Shown here one piece after another: positions 18,701-26,204 of a stretch of 36,444 nucleotides of DNA. How positions within the stretch are numbered: position 1 is the first letter of the stretch; every line of letters starts with the position of its first letter. The notes under the pieces are model-generated. The model was not told the DNA's origin. It saw nothing but the letters and a program-made list of their open reading frames with translations, and made no database searches. The stretch is from Akkermansia muciniphila. Its GTDB lineage: Bacteria; Verrucomicrobiota; Verrucomicrobiia; Limisphaerales; F1-80-MAGS106. The stretch lies in contig CAMBEJ010000041.1 in assembly GCA_945865375.1 (NCBI GenBank), positions 1-36,444 of the forward strand, read 5' to 3'. Both the position numbers and the translations under genes were made by a program.

Positions 18701-19173
18701 CGGGCGGCGGGTTCTCCGACCCTTACGCCCGCGGCATCCTTTTCCATGGGGACGCCTTCCACGGCATCGAGCGAGTGGAGACCTGTGATGAGTGGGGAAT
18801 CTCCGCTGGCGTGAAAACCGCTCCCCCTCCCAACGTTTGGATTCAGCATCCGTTGCGAAGCGCCTGGATCGCGGACCCTCTTGTTTTGGACAGCACATTT
18901 CAGCTGATGATTCTTTGGAGCGCCACCCACCAGGGAGCCCCTTCCCTGCCCTGCGCCGTTGACCGATACCGTCAATACGTCGGCGCATTCCCTCGGGACG
19001 GCATCCAAATTAGAGTCGAAACCTCCGGCGTCGGCGGTCCGATCTCCAGGGCTGCTGTCGAGTTCATCGACCGCAAGGGAAACCTGATCGCCTCCATGGA
19101 GGGCTGCGAGTGCGTCGTGGACGCAGCGTTGAGGGACGCCTTCCGATCGAATCGCCTCGAGCTTGAAAAGTAA
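12706..19173 (+). CDS. pfaA: PfaA-like PUFA/polyketide synthase: KS-AT-ACP-ACP-KR-DH
   Basis: This 2155-residue iterative megasynthase has the PfaA domain order. The ketosynthase has C208 (DAACASS), H343 (AHGTGT) and H383 (IGHTK). The acyltransferase (GQGSQ at 577-581) has S676 (GHSYGE), R701 (the malonate-binding Arg, 25 residues later) and H782. A Pro/Ser-rich linker spans about 920-1120. Two tandem acyl carriers each carry LGIDSIKR, with phosphopantetheine sites S1162 and S1258. The ketoreductase has the GGARGVT nucleotide loop (about 1592), S1763 and Y1776. The C-terminal double-hotdog dehydratase has H1892 in HxxxGxxxxP and D2062 in DxxxQ. All catalytic residues are present. It should elongate and reduce malonyl-derived chains with the PfaC- and PfaD-like partners. 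ATG 12706 overlaps pfaD's stop. Confidence 0.93.
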   Translation: MTSEPCPIAIVGISCLFPKAGNLRAYWANIKNGVDAITPVPECSHWNIADYFDKDPKSPDRTYAMRGGFLSPVTFNPMEFGISPKDVEATDTTQLLSLVGAKQALADAGYGEGRPFNRERTSVILGVTGALELVIPLGARLGHPIWRKALKDAGVEGDVAEDVVQRISDSYVGWQENSFPGLLGNVAAGRIASRLDLGGTNCVVDAACASSLAAVHLASLELSAGLSDMVITGGVDTFNDIFMYLCFSKTPALSPTGDAKPFDKDCDGTILGEGLGILVLKRLADAERDGDRVYAVLKGMGSSSDGRGNAIYAPRADGQKLALQRAYKNSGASPQTMGLIEAHGTGTKVGDATELASLNEIFQTPIHQEPWCALGSVKSQIGHTKAAAGVAGLIKAAMALHQKILPPTIKVSQPIEEAAPGTSPFYVNTRKRPWLPVKSHPRRAGVSALGFGGTNFHCVLEEHGSAKPCVDWDGDVEILAFQSDHMEELRAQIAAHPSDMRWQDFGRTARRSREQFQRSSQYRLLIVVTTDSDRAHLKETALKMLEKNPEKSTWTAPVGIAFGSGKTHGMLGALFPGQGSQYVGMLRDLACQFPGMLDALGEADAVFADDPDHGESKKLSDFIYPHPAFSDEARRQQEESLKATDIAQPALGAVSIGAFSVLAYFGVAPEAACGHSYGELLALCGAGRIKPEALHHLSNLRGRLMARTNGNGDRGAMLAVQADEEAVRQFLSEENGHLVVANRNSPKQFVLAGSVEHIEKAAGELTKRSIRTRVLQVSAAFHSPLVADARGPFAAALENVSFSKGRIPVYANTTGREYPKTAKQARELLANQIVRPVNFMDQVQAMHADGVRTFIEVGPGHVLIDLVQSILPNRDVETIAIDASKGNRSGTFDLAFALSRLASLGHEVTLDRWENPPEPAEPALGKPALTIQLTGANYRSPATPRPPALRRPAPIDPAPAETHQPSAKHLPSPTGIAQRVAAVSCDPSSPRVPTTHSMDPADIAKALHTTHEGIRALQRLHEQTAQLHKQFLEGQESSRRVIQSMLGSQGLSNHSMPVLSPIPAKWATSRDGDNSRAVPAATVEASQAPIPTGVSRGSADAGEEPTPAPLISKSQSSGASTTPPSRSSCEKAVLEVVAEKTGYPVEMLSLDMGMDADLGIDSIKRVEIMAALRSKLPGSPEIKPEHLGTLQTLGEVVVFLENGAPASGRQEAQLEPEETAAQKSEEQILLAVVAEKTGYPVEMLNLGMGLDTDLGIDSIKRVEIMASLKSQLPLSPEIKPEHLGSLQTLQQIVDFLHRPTGGAVSSAAVGSEWKPAGRGGLTERDKELLHNGSGARREGFIPPTQSLPSLPAKGPHVPSVAVDGEPAPAIPGILRQVIRQVDLSGVSHRQTIHIRSGAMVWLTDDGSELASHTEDRLRALGFCVHRGDLRNGFNQPDMTAPEVLVILTPAKGSSENFLKDAFRLIQRAGPALREAGKRTGALLLTVSRLDGAFGFGSLNGKGDPISGGLAGLVKTARREWPEVHCKALDVNPENLLPKTASDQIVSELFLEGPVEVGLSETCRVSLEVAIAPVGIGAEIAPLSRGDVLIVSGGARGVTGDSALAIARAFRPTMVLLGRSQLDEDEPHWLSGLSTPEDIKKSLFKNQGGKTLPKDLEARFKDLMAQRQIRAQIGRLEAVGARTIYKSVDVRDARAVARVISEVRDELGPIKGLVHGAGVLADRLIEDKTDEQFDFVYSTKVSGLRNLLDALSSDNLRVIALFSSYTGRFGRVGQIDYAAANEVLNKLAQVESRRRPTSRVVSVNWGPWNGGMVTPGLRKVFEQEGVGLIEPEAGAAFLLREICSSEKGPVEVLAIAPSPGVHTLHSPAIPAVEQGVAFEQRVGISSLPCLSSHAFNGRAVLPAALMMEWIAQAALHQNPGMVFHGFDGFKVLKGVVVEASHSVLVSLQTSAGAWKNDFFVVPVRITSQREAHRTLHAQAEVLLAPNTLPTPPRPRLVMAAGGGFSDPYARGILFHGDAFHGIERVETCDEWGISAGVKTAPPPNVWIQHPLRSAWIADPLVLDSTFQLMILWSATHQGAPSLPCAVDRYRQYVGAFPRDGIQIRVETSGVGGPISRAAVEFIDRKGNLIASMEGCECVVDAALRDAFRSNRLELEK

Positions 19174-22100
19174 TTCAGCAGACGAGGAGGGCGCGCCTGG
19201 TGCCAGGTTCCGAGAACCGATAGCCATTGTGGGCATAGGGGGCGTTTTCCCAGGAATTCGGACGCTTCAAGATTTCTGGCAGGTCGTCGAACAGGGTCGG
19301 GACATGTGCCGCACGGTATCCCCAGGCCGTTGGATCCTGGATCCCTCGGGCATCCGCAACCCCACGCCCGGCCTAAGGGACTCCGTATTCACGACACGCG
19401 GATGTTTTGCGGAGGATTTTGTCCCTGATTTCTCCGACTCAACCCTGCCGCTCCATTTGGCCCGAGCGTTGGATCCCATGTTCCACATGCTGATCCATGC
19501 CGGCAAAACCGCCTTCGCAAGCGCGAAGACCGGCAACCTGGACCGCAGCCGTGTCGGTGTGATCGTCGGGAACATCGCCCTACCGACCTCCGGCGCCTCC
19601 GCCTTGGCGGACGAAATCATTTCCCCATTGTTCGAAGCGAGGGTCATGGGCAGTACCCAACGAAGTCCGCCCTCGATCTCCAGCCCACTTGACCGGTATG
19701 TCACAGGCCTTCCCGCAGGCATCCTCGGCAGGGCGCTAGGGCTTGGCGGAGGCACGTTCACGCTGGACGCCGCCTGCGCATCATCCCTCTACGCGATCAA
19801 GCTGGCTTGCGATGAACTCCTTTCGAACCGGTCCGATGCCATGCTCGCTGGTGGCCTTTCGAGACCTGACTCTCTCTATACGCAAATGGGGTTTTCTCAA
19901 CTCCGCGCGCTGTCCTCGAGCGGTCGGTGTTCACCTTTCGACCACAAGGGAGACGGGCTGATTGTGGGTGAAGGCTCCGGGGTTGTGTTACTCAAAAGGC
20001 TGGAGACCGCCTTGAGCGACGGCGATGCCATCGCCGCCGTGATCCGGGGAGTTGGGTTGTCCAACGATACCGATGGCAATTTGCTCTCTCCCAGCTCGGA
20101 AGGCCAGTTGCGAGCCCTCCGGTCCGCTTATTCCCAAGCCCGATGGTCTCCTGACATGATCGACCTGATCGAATGCCACGCCACGGGAACCCCTGTCGGT
20201 GATGCGATCGAATTTGAAAGCCTGTGCCAGCTCTGGAGAGACCTTCGGGGCCGCTGTGTTCTGAGCGCGGTGAAGTCCAACATCGGCCATCTTTTGACTG
20301 CGGCGGGCAGTGCTGGGTTGATCAAAACGATCCTCGCCATGAGCCGCGGAACTTTCCCACCCGTCGCCAACTTTGAGCGCCCTTCCGCAGCAATAAAGCT
20401 GGCCGGAAGCCCTTTCACCATTCTGTCGCGGAGCGAGGCATGGAATCGACGCGCCGCAGAGGTTCCTCGACGCGCCGCGATCAGCGGGTTTGGATTCGGC
20501 GGGATCAACGCGCACCTCCTCATTGAGGAATGGATACCGGATAAACAGCCCGCACGCTCTGGGAAAATGGGGATTCCCTTGGCCAGAGCCGTGCCGGAGC
20601 AGGTCGCGGTCGTGGGTTTGGCCACGCGGATTGGCCCTTGGACCAGCCTGGGAACTTTCCAGGAGCGGGTCCTGCGAGGAGACGGTCAAGTCCCATCAGC
20701 ACGCGACCCCTGGCGTGGGTTGAGCGGTCCTGAAATCAGCCAGACTTGGAAAGGAGGAGCCCCTTTGTTCCCGGGCTTCTACGCGGAGGACCTGACGGTC
20801 CCAATCGATCGTTTTCACATCTCGCCACGCGAGCTCGCGGAGATGCTGCCTCAACAACTTCTCATGCTCGATGTGGCCCGGTCAGCCATCGAGGACGCGC
20901 AGATTGAAAAGGTGGATTCATCTCGAACCGGCGTCTTTATTGGCCTTGGCCTGGACATGCGGACTACGGACTTCCACCTCCGTTGGGCCAGCATGAGACG
21001 AGAACCGGAGCGCGCACAAAAAATGGGGCTCCAAGCTGGCGATGGTGCCGACTCGGCGTGGCTTGGTGAAGTTCGGGAAGGTTCGGGACCTCCGTTGACT
21101 GCCGACAGAACGTTGGGAGCTCTTGGGGGAGTTGTCGCCAGCAGGGTGGCCCGTGAGTTTCAGATCGGAGGGCCTTCGCATACCCTTTGCAGCGAAGACA
21201 CTTCCGGCCTACGCGCGGTCGAGGTGGCTGTGCGCGCCCTTCAGAATGGAGAACTCGACACAGCGCTGGCCGGCGCGGTCGATCTTGCCGGAGATGTGAG
21301 AACTCTGCTGGCGACGGACTCAGTGAACCCGTATTCGCCGAGCGGATGCGCGCGCCCGTTTGATTGCGCCGCCGATGGCACGATCCCCGGAGAAGGGGCA
21401 GCTTGCGTGGTTCTGAAACGGCTGAAGGACGCCCAGCGAGATGGAGATCGTGTCTATGCTGTGATCCGAGGAATCGGAGCAGCCAACGGCCCGGACGCAG
21501 GCACATCCTGTCCCGCGCCAGCCACAATCAAACTAGCATTCAACCGTGCGTACGCCGACGCAGGGGTGCCTCCAGAATCCGTGGGCTACCTCGAAACCCA
21601 TGGAAGCGGCTCCCCGGGCGAAGACCAATCTGAGGCCGAAGCAGTCGTGGAATTCTTTGGAGCAAGAAGTCGGAGCACCCTCCTGCAACTCGGCAGCGCC
21701 AAGGCTGATGTGGGGCACACCGGCGCCGTTTCAGGACTTGTCTCATTCATCAAGGCCAGCCTCTGCCTGCACTATGAAACAATCCCTGGCTTCCAGGGTT
21801 GCCGCATGCCGCTGGCGGCGCTGACGGTCGCCGAACACATCAGGCTCCCGCACGCGCCACAGCATTGGGTTCGCGATCGCATACTGGGGCCACGCCGCGC
21901 GGGAGTCAGCAGCATGGGGTTGGATGGAAACTGTGTTCATGTCGTGATGGAAGGGCACGAGAAACCCGCGCCTCGGCGGGCGCGGATCGAACCCAGCCCA
22001 CAAGCCCGCCGGGGATCCGAGGCTTTATTTCTGATCTCGGCGGCGGATCCCGATTCCCTTCTTGTCCAGCTCACCTCACTGGCCGCGATGGCGTCTTCCG

Positions 22101-25100
22101 CTGGCCACTCACCGGTGGCAGATTTGGGGCACCATTGGTGGCATTCACCGCTCCGGCATGGTGAGGGTCCGTGGCGGGCGGCCTTGCTTGCAAGAGACAT
22201 CGGTGATCTGCCTCGTCTGGTCGGGATTGCGAACACGGCGATTCGCCGCGACGGTCATGGAACGTTGGAGGCCGGGGAAGATCAGCGAGTTTTTATTTCA
22301 AAATCGTTGTCAAACCGGGGCTCGAGTGGGCTCGCTTTCGTGTTCTCTGGCTCCGGGAATCAGTTCGCCGACATGGGCCGCGAGCTGGCGTTTGAATGGC
22401 CCCAGATCCTCCAGGTTCAGGATGCCGAAAATGAGCGATTAGCGAGCCAGATGTTTACGGACTACTTTTGGGGACCGTCCCTCTCTGACACGCCCGCCTG
22501 GGACCACCGCGCTCTGATCTGCGGGCAGGTTTCGTTCGGCACAATGATGAGCGATCTCGCCTTGCGCTTTGGGTTGAGACCCCAGGCCGCGATCGGATAC
22601 AGCCTTGGAGAATCCACCGCGCTCTTTGCCCTCGGTGCCTGGCGGGAGCGCGACGAAATGTGGGCGCGCCTCAGCAAATCGACCCTCTTTGCACACGACC
22701 TTTCGGGACATCCATCCGTGCTGAGAACCGCGTGGGGGTTGCCAGAAGAAGCCTCCCCCGAATGGTTAGCCGGCGTCATCGATCGGTCGGTGGCGGAGGT
22801 CCGCGCAGCCATCGGAACTCAGCGCGAAGTCTCTATCTTAATTATCAACACCCCAGATGAGTGTGTTGTAGGAGGCAATCGAAGGGTCATCGAGGCCCTC
22901 GTCAAACATCTGAGTTGCCGCTGGTTCCCGCTCCGAGGTGTGAGCACCGTCCATTGCGAACTGGCTAGACGGTTTCGCGCGCCCTACCGTGAGCTGCACC
23001 TGTTCAAAACAAGCCCTCCAGAGGGAATCGCCTTCTACAGCGGCGGATGGGGACGCGCCTACCTTCCAGACCAGGAAACAGCCGCGGATGCCATCGAGGC
23101 GCAGGCTTTGGATACTATCGACTTTCCGCGTGTGATCCAGGCCGCATACGACTCGGGAATTCGTGCCTTTATCGAGATCGGGCCAGGCAATTCGTGCAGC
23201 AGGATGATTGGTAAAATACTGGGTGACAGTCCCCATTTCGCGAGATCCCTCGCTATCCAAACATCCGCGCCCGTCGCGCACTTCCTTCGGACGCTCGCAG
23301 GCGCTTTCGTCCATGGTGCTCCTTTGGACTTGAGCTTTCTCTACCCGCGCAGTACAGCGGCCACGAAGGCGTTCAGAATCGAATCCGACAAGCGCCTCAA
23401 AACGGTCGAGGTTCCCATGGCAGGACCCCCGTTTGTTTTCCCTGCGAACCCTCGCCCAGGCGCGCCTGGCATGAAAGGCGAACTCCTGAAGCCGATCGAA
23501 CCAACTCATTTTGATCCCGCTCCAAGGCATTCGAGGCGAAGTGCCATGAACCCTTTGGCACCCTCCGAAGAACCGTTCCAAACGAAGATGATCAAGGAAT
23601 TCTCGGACGCCGAAACAGCCACAGCTCAGGCGCACGCCGCATTCCTGGCATTCTCTGGAAACCTCTCGGATTCACTGGCTCAGGCTCTGACGGATCAGGT
23701 CCAATTGGAGAGCCTTTTCTCTGCGTCCGAAGCCACCGTTTCTCAGACCTCAAACACTTCACCACAAACCGGTAATCAGGCCAGTCAACCGCTTGGAAGC
23801 GAGCTTCTTATCGAGGAATTAGATGCGCTTTCTGATCCCGGTCATCGAGGGCTCCGCCATGTCGAAAAGTCCGCACCTAAGACCCCTGCATCTTTCAACA
23901 GAGCAGCCTGTCTCGAGTTTGGGCGCGGCCAGGTCGGAAATGTCTTGGGCCACGCGTTTTCAGAGGCGGATTCGTTTCCGACCCGCGTCAGGCTGCCCGA
24001 TGAACCCCTGATGTTGGTGGACAGGATCCTCGAGGTGCAAGGCACCCCTCTGTCCATGACTCACGGACGCGTGATCACCGAACACGACATCCACGCCGGC
24101 GCCTGGTATCTCGACTGTGGCAGGATCCCAACCTGCATCGCCGTGGAGGCAGGGCAGGCAGATCTGTTTCTGTCAGGATACCTCGGCATCGACTTCCAAA
24201 CGCGCGGACGATCCGTGTATCGTTTGCTCGACGCGAGGGTTTGTTTTCATCGGACTTTGCCCGGACCTGGCGATGTCATCCGATATGACATTCGCATCGA
24301 ACGGTTTTTCCGTCAGAGTGACACTTGGCTCTTCAAGTTTAGCTTTGAAGCCACTGTGAACGGAGTGCCCTTGCTGTCGATGACCGATGGCTGCGCTGGA
24401 TTTTTTTCAGCCGGGGAACTGGCGGGAGGACGCGGGATCGTGCGCACTGCGCTGGACCTCAAGCCTCTGGTTGGGAAACGAACGCCGGATTGGGAAGAGT
24501 TGGTTGAGATGAGTTCCGCGAGCTACTCGAGTCTTCAGCTCGATGCGTTGCGAAACGGCAATTTTTCGGGCTGCTTCGGAGCCTCATTCGATCGGCTCAG
24601 ATTGAAGAAGCCCATCAGCCTTCCATCGGGGCTCATGACTCTGGTCCATAGCATTCCGCACATGGACCCAAAAGGGGGACGTTTCGGCCTCGGGCTCATT
24701 CGTGGTGAAGCGCTGATCCGCCCCGATGACTGGTTTCTGAAATGCCATTTTGTGGACGATCAAGTGATGCCAGGCACTCTGATGTTCGAGTGTTGCCTCC
24801 ATACCCTGCGTGTTTTTCTATTGCGTCTAGGCTGGATCTCTGAGGAAGGAGAGGTCACGCTGGAGCCCGTCCCAGGAATCGCCAGCCAGTTGAAATGTCG
24901 CGGGCAGGTCACCGCCGCAACGAAGGCTGTAACCTATGAGATTTCCATCAAGGAAATCGGGTACCGGCCTGAGCCGTATGTCATCGCGGATGCCCTGATG
25001 TACGCCGATGCCAGGCCGATCGTCGAAATCAACCACATGAGCTTGCGCTACGTCGGCGCAACGATTGAGACATTCAGACAGGTTTGGGCAAAGGTGCCGC

Positions 25101-26197
25101 AACCGCTTCACAAGCCCGCCCTCTTTGACTCCGATCGAATTCTCGCATTTGCCGTGGGCAAGCCCTCCGAGGCATTTGGCGAGCCTTACCGAATCTTCGA
25201 TAGCGACCGGATGATTGCGCGGCTGCCGGGCCCGCCCTACCAATTCCTCGACAGGGTCACGGAGATTCGCGCCGAACCTTGGAGGATCGTGCCAGGCGCG
25301 GAAGTTGAAACCCAGTATGACGTGCCACCGGACGCGTGGTATTTCCAGGAGAACCGTCAGGGCGACATGCCGTTTGCGGTGCTGCTCGAGATCGCGTTGC
25401 AGCCATGCGGCTGGCTCGCGGGTTACATGGGCTCGGCGCTCACGAGCGAAGTGGATCTTTCATTTCGAAACCTGGGTGGGACCGCGACGCAATTTGTAAA
25501 GATCATGCCTGACATCGGCACTCTGTCCGTGCGCGTCAACCTCACTCGCGCCTCGAGCTCGGCCGGGATGATCATTCAATTCTTTGATTACGCGGTCACG
25601 TCCCGCTCCGGATTGGTCTACAAAGGAGATACTTATTTCGGGTTTTTCCCAAAGATTGCACTTCAAAAACAGGAGGGGCTCAAAGACGCCAGCCGGTACA
25701 TGCCTTCGGCTGAGGAAATGGCCCGAGGTAAAGCGCTCGCTTTTCCTGAAAAAGCCCCTTTTGCTGGGGGAAGGTTGCGTCTGTTGGACCGGATTGAGTG
25801 CTGGGTCGCAAAAGGTGGGCCGAAAGGCTTGGGTTACATCCGCGCCACACGACTGGTCCGCCCTGAGGAGTGGTTTTTCAAAGCTCATTTTTATCAGGAT
25901 CCGGTCGTGCCCGGCTCGTTGGGTTTGGAGTCGTTCTTGCAGTTGCTCAAGTTTATTGCTGCGGAGCGCTGGGGTGGCGACTCGAACCAGGGATGTGACG
26001 CGGTCGCGCTCGGAACCCATCACGAATGGGTTTATCGTGGCCAGGTCGTTCCGGGCAACAAGTGGGTGACTGTCGAAGCGATCGTCACGGAAACGGATGA
26101 TAACCAACGCTTGCTTCGTGCCGACGGTTACCTTTCAGTGGACGGACGTTTGATTTATGGGATGAAGGACTTCGCCGTGCGAAAGCGCGGTTGTTGA
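19163..26197 (+). CDS. pfaC: PfaC-like PUFA/polyketide synthase: KS-CLF-AT-DH-DH
   Basis: This 2344-residue partner synthase has an active ketosynthase first: C205 (DAACASS), H339 (CHATGT) and H376 (IGHLL). The second ketosynthase-like domain (about 479-880) is a chain-length-factor type, because the Cys position is occupied by D679 (LCSEDTSG). An acyltransferase follows, with FSGSGNQ (1061-1067), S1147 (GYSLGES) and H1264. K1172 stands where malonyl-specific enzymes have Arg. Two FabA-like dehydratases close the protein, with H1862 (CHFVDDQVMPG) and H2242 (AHFYQDPVVPG); each follows a non-catalytic hotdog. There is no C-terminal AGPAT domain as in myxobacterial Pfa3. The fused acyltransferase replaces a separate PfaB. 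The TTG start at 19163, overlapping the previous gene by 11 bp, is the only in-frame start before the first domain. Confidence 0.93.
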   Translation: MKSNSADEEGAPGARFREPIAIVGIGGVFPGIRTLQDFWQVVEQGRDMCRTVSPGRWILDPSGIRNPTPGLRDSVFTTRGCFAEDFVPDFSDSTLPLHLARALDPMFHMLIHAGKTAFASAKTGNLDRSRVGVIVGNIALPTSGASALADEIISPLFEARVMGSTQRSPPSISSPLDRYVTGLPAGILGRALGLGGGTFTLDAACASSLYAIKLACDELLSNRSDAMLAGGLSRPDSLYTQMGFSQLRALSSSGRCSPFDHKGDGLIVGEGSGVVLLKRLETALSDGDAIAAVIRGVGLSNDTDGNLLSPSSEGQLRALRSAYSQARWSPDMIDLIECHATGTPVGDAIEFESLCQLWRDLRGRCVLSAVKSNIGHLLTAAGSAGLIKTILAMSRGTFPPVANFERPSAAIKLAGSPFTILSRSEAWNRRAAEVPRRAAISGFGFGGINAHLLIEEWIPDKQPARSGKMGIPLARAVPEQVAVVGLATRIGPWTSLGTFQERVLRGDGQVPSARDPWRGLSGPEISQTWKGGAPLFPGFYAEDLTVPIDRFHISPRELAEMLPQQLLMLDVARSAIEDAQIEKVDSSRTGVFIGLGLDMRTTDFHLRWASMRREPERAQKMGLQAGDGADSAWLGEVREGSGPPLTADRTLGALGGVVASRVAREFQIGGPSHTLCSEDTSGLRAVEVAVRALQNGELDTALAGAVDLAGDVRTLLATDSVNPYSPSGCARPFDCAADGTIPGEGAACVVLKRLKDAQRDGDRVYAVIRGIGAANGPDAGTSCPAPATIKLAFNRAYADAGVPPESVGYLETHGSGSPGEDQSEAEAVVEFFGARSRSTLLQLGSAKADVGHTGAVSGLVSFIKASLCLHYETIPGFQGCRMPLAALTVAEHIRLPHAPQHWVRDRILGPRRAGVSSMGLDGNCVHVVMEGHEKPAPRRARIEPSPQARRGSEALFLISAADPDSLLVQLTSLAAMASSAGHSPVADLGHHWWHSPLRHGEGPWRAALLARDIGDLPRLVGIANTAIRRDGHGTLEAGEDQRVFISKSLSNRGSSGLAFVFSGSGNQFADMGRELAFEWPQILQVQDAENERLASQMFTDYFWGPSLSDTPAWDHRALICGQVSFGTMMSDLALRFGLRPQAAIGYSLGESTALFALGAWRERDEMWARLSKSTLFAHDLSGHPSVLRTAWGLPEEASPEWLAGVIDRSVAEVRAAIGTQREVSILIINTPDECVVGGNRRVIEALVKHLSCRWFPLRGVSTVHCELARRFRAPYRELHLFKTSPPEGIAFYSGGWGRAYLPDQETAADAIEAQALDTIDFPRVIQAAYDSGIRAFIEIGPGNSCSRMIGKILGDSPHFARSLAIQTSAPVAHFLRTLAGAFVHGAPLDLSFLYPRSTAATKAFRIESDKRLKTVEVPMAGPPFVFPANPRPGAPGMKGELLKPIEPTHFDPAPRHSRRSAMNPLAPSEEPFQTKMIKEFSDAETATAQAHAAFLAFSGNLSDSLAQALTDQVQLESLFSASEATVSQTSNTSPQTGNQASQPLGSELLIEELDALSDPGHRGLRHVEKSAPKTPASFNRAACLEFGRGQVGNVLGHAFSEADSFPTRVRLPDEPLMLVDRILEVQGTPLSMTHGRVITEHDIHAGAWYLDCGRIPTCIAVEAGQADLFLSGYLGIDFQTRGRSVYRLLDARVCFHRTLPGPGDVIRYDIRIERFFRQSDTWLFKFSFEATVNGVPLLSMTDGCAGFFSAGELAGGRGIVRTALDLKPLVGKRTPDWEELVEMSSASYSSLQLDALRNGNFSGCFGASFDRLRLKKPISLPSGLMTLVHSIPHMDPKGGRFGLGLIRGEALIRPDDWFLKCHFVDDQVMPGTLMFECCLHTLRVFLLRLGWISEEGEVTLEPVPGIASQLKCRGQVTAATKAVTYEISIKEIGYRPEPYVIADALMYADARPIVEINHMSLRYVGATIETFRQVWAKVPQPLHKPALFDSDRILAFAVGKPSEAFGEPYRIFDSDRMIARLPGPPYQFLDRVTEIRAEPWRIVPGAEVETQYDVPPDAWYFQENRQGDMPFAVLLEIALQPCGWLAGYMGSALTSEVDLSFRNLGGTATQFVKIMPDIGTLSVRVNLTRASSSAGMIIQFFDYAVTSRSGLVYKGDTYFGFFPKIALQKQEGLKDASRYMPSAEEMARGKALAFPEKAPFAGGRLRLLDRIECWVAKGGPKGLGYIRATRLVRPEEWFFKAHFYQDPVVPGSLGLESFLQLLKFIAAERWGGDSNQGCDAVALGTHHEWVYRGQVVPGNKWVTVEAIVTETDDNQRLLRADGYLSVDGRLIYGMKDFAVRKRGC

Positions 26198-26204
26198 TAA
26201 CAAA

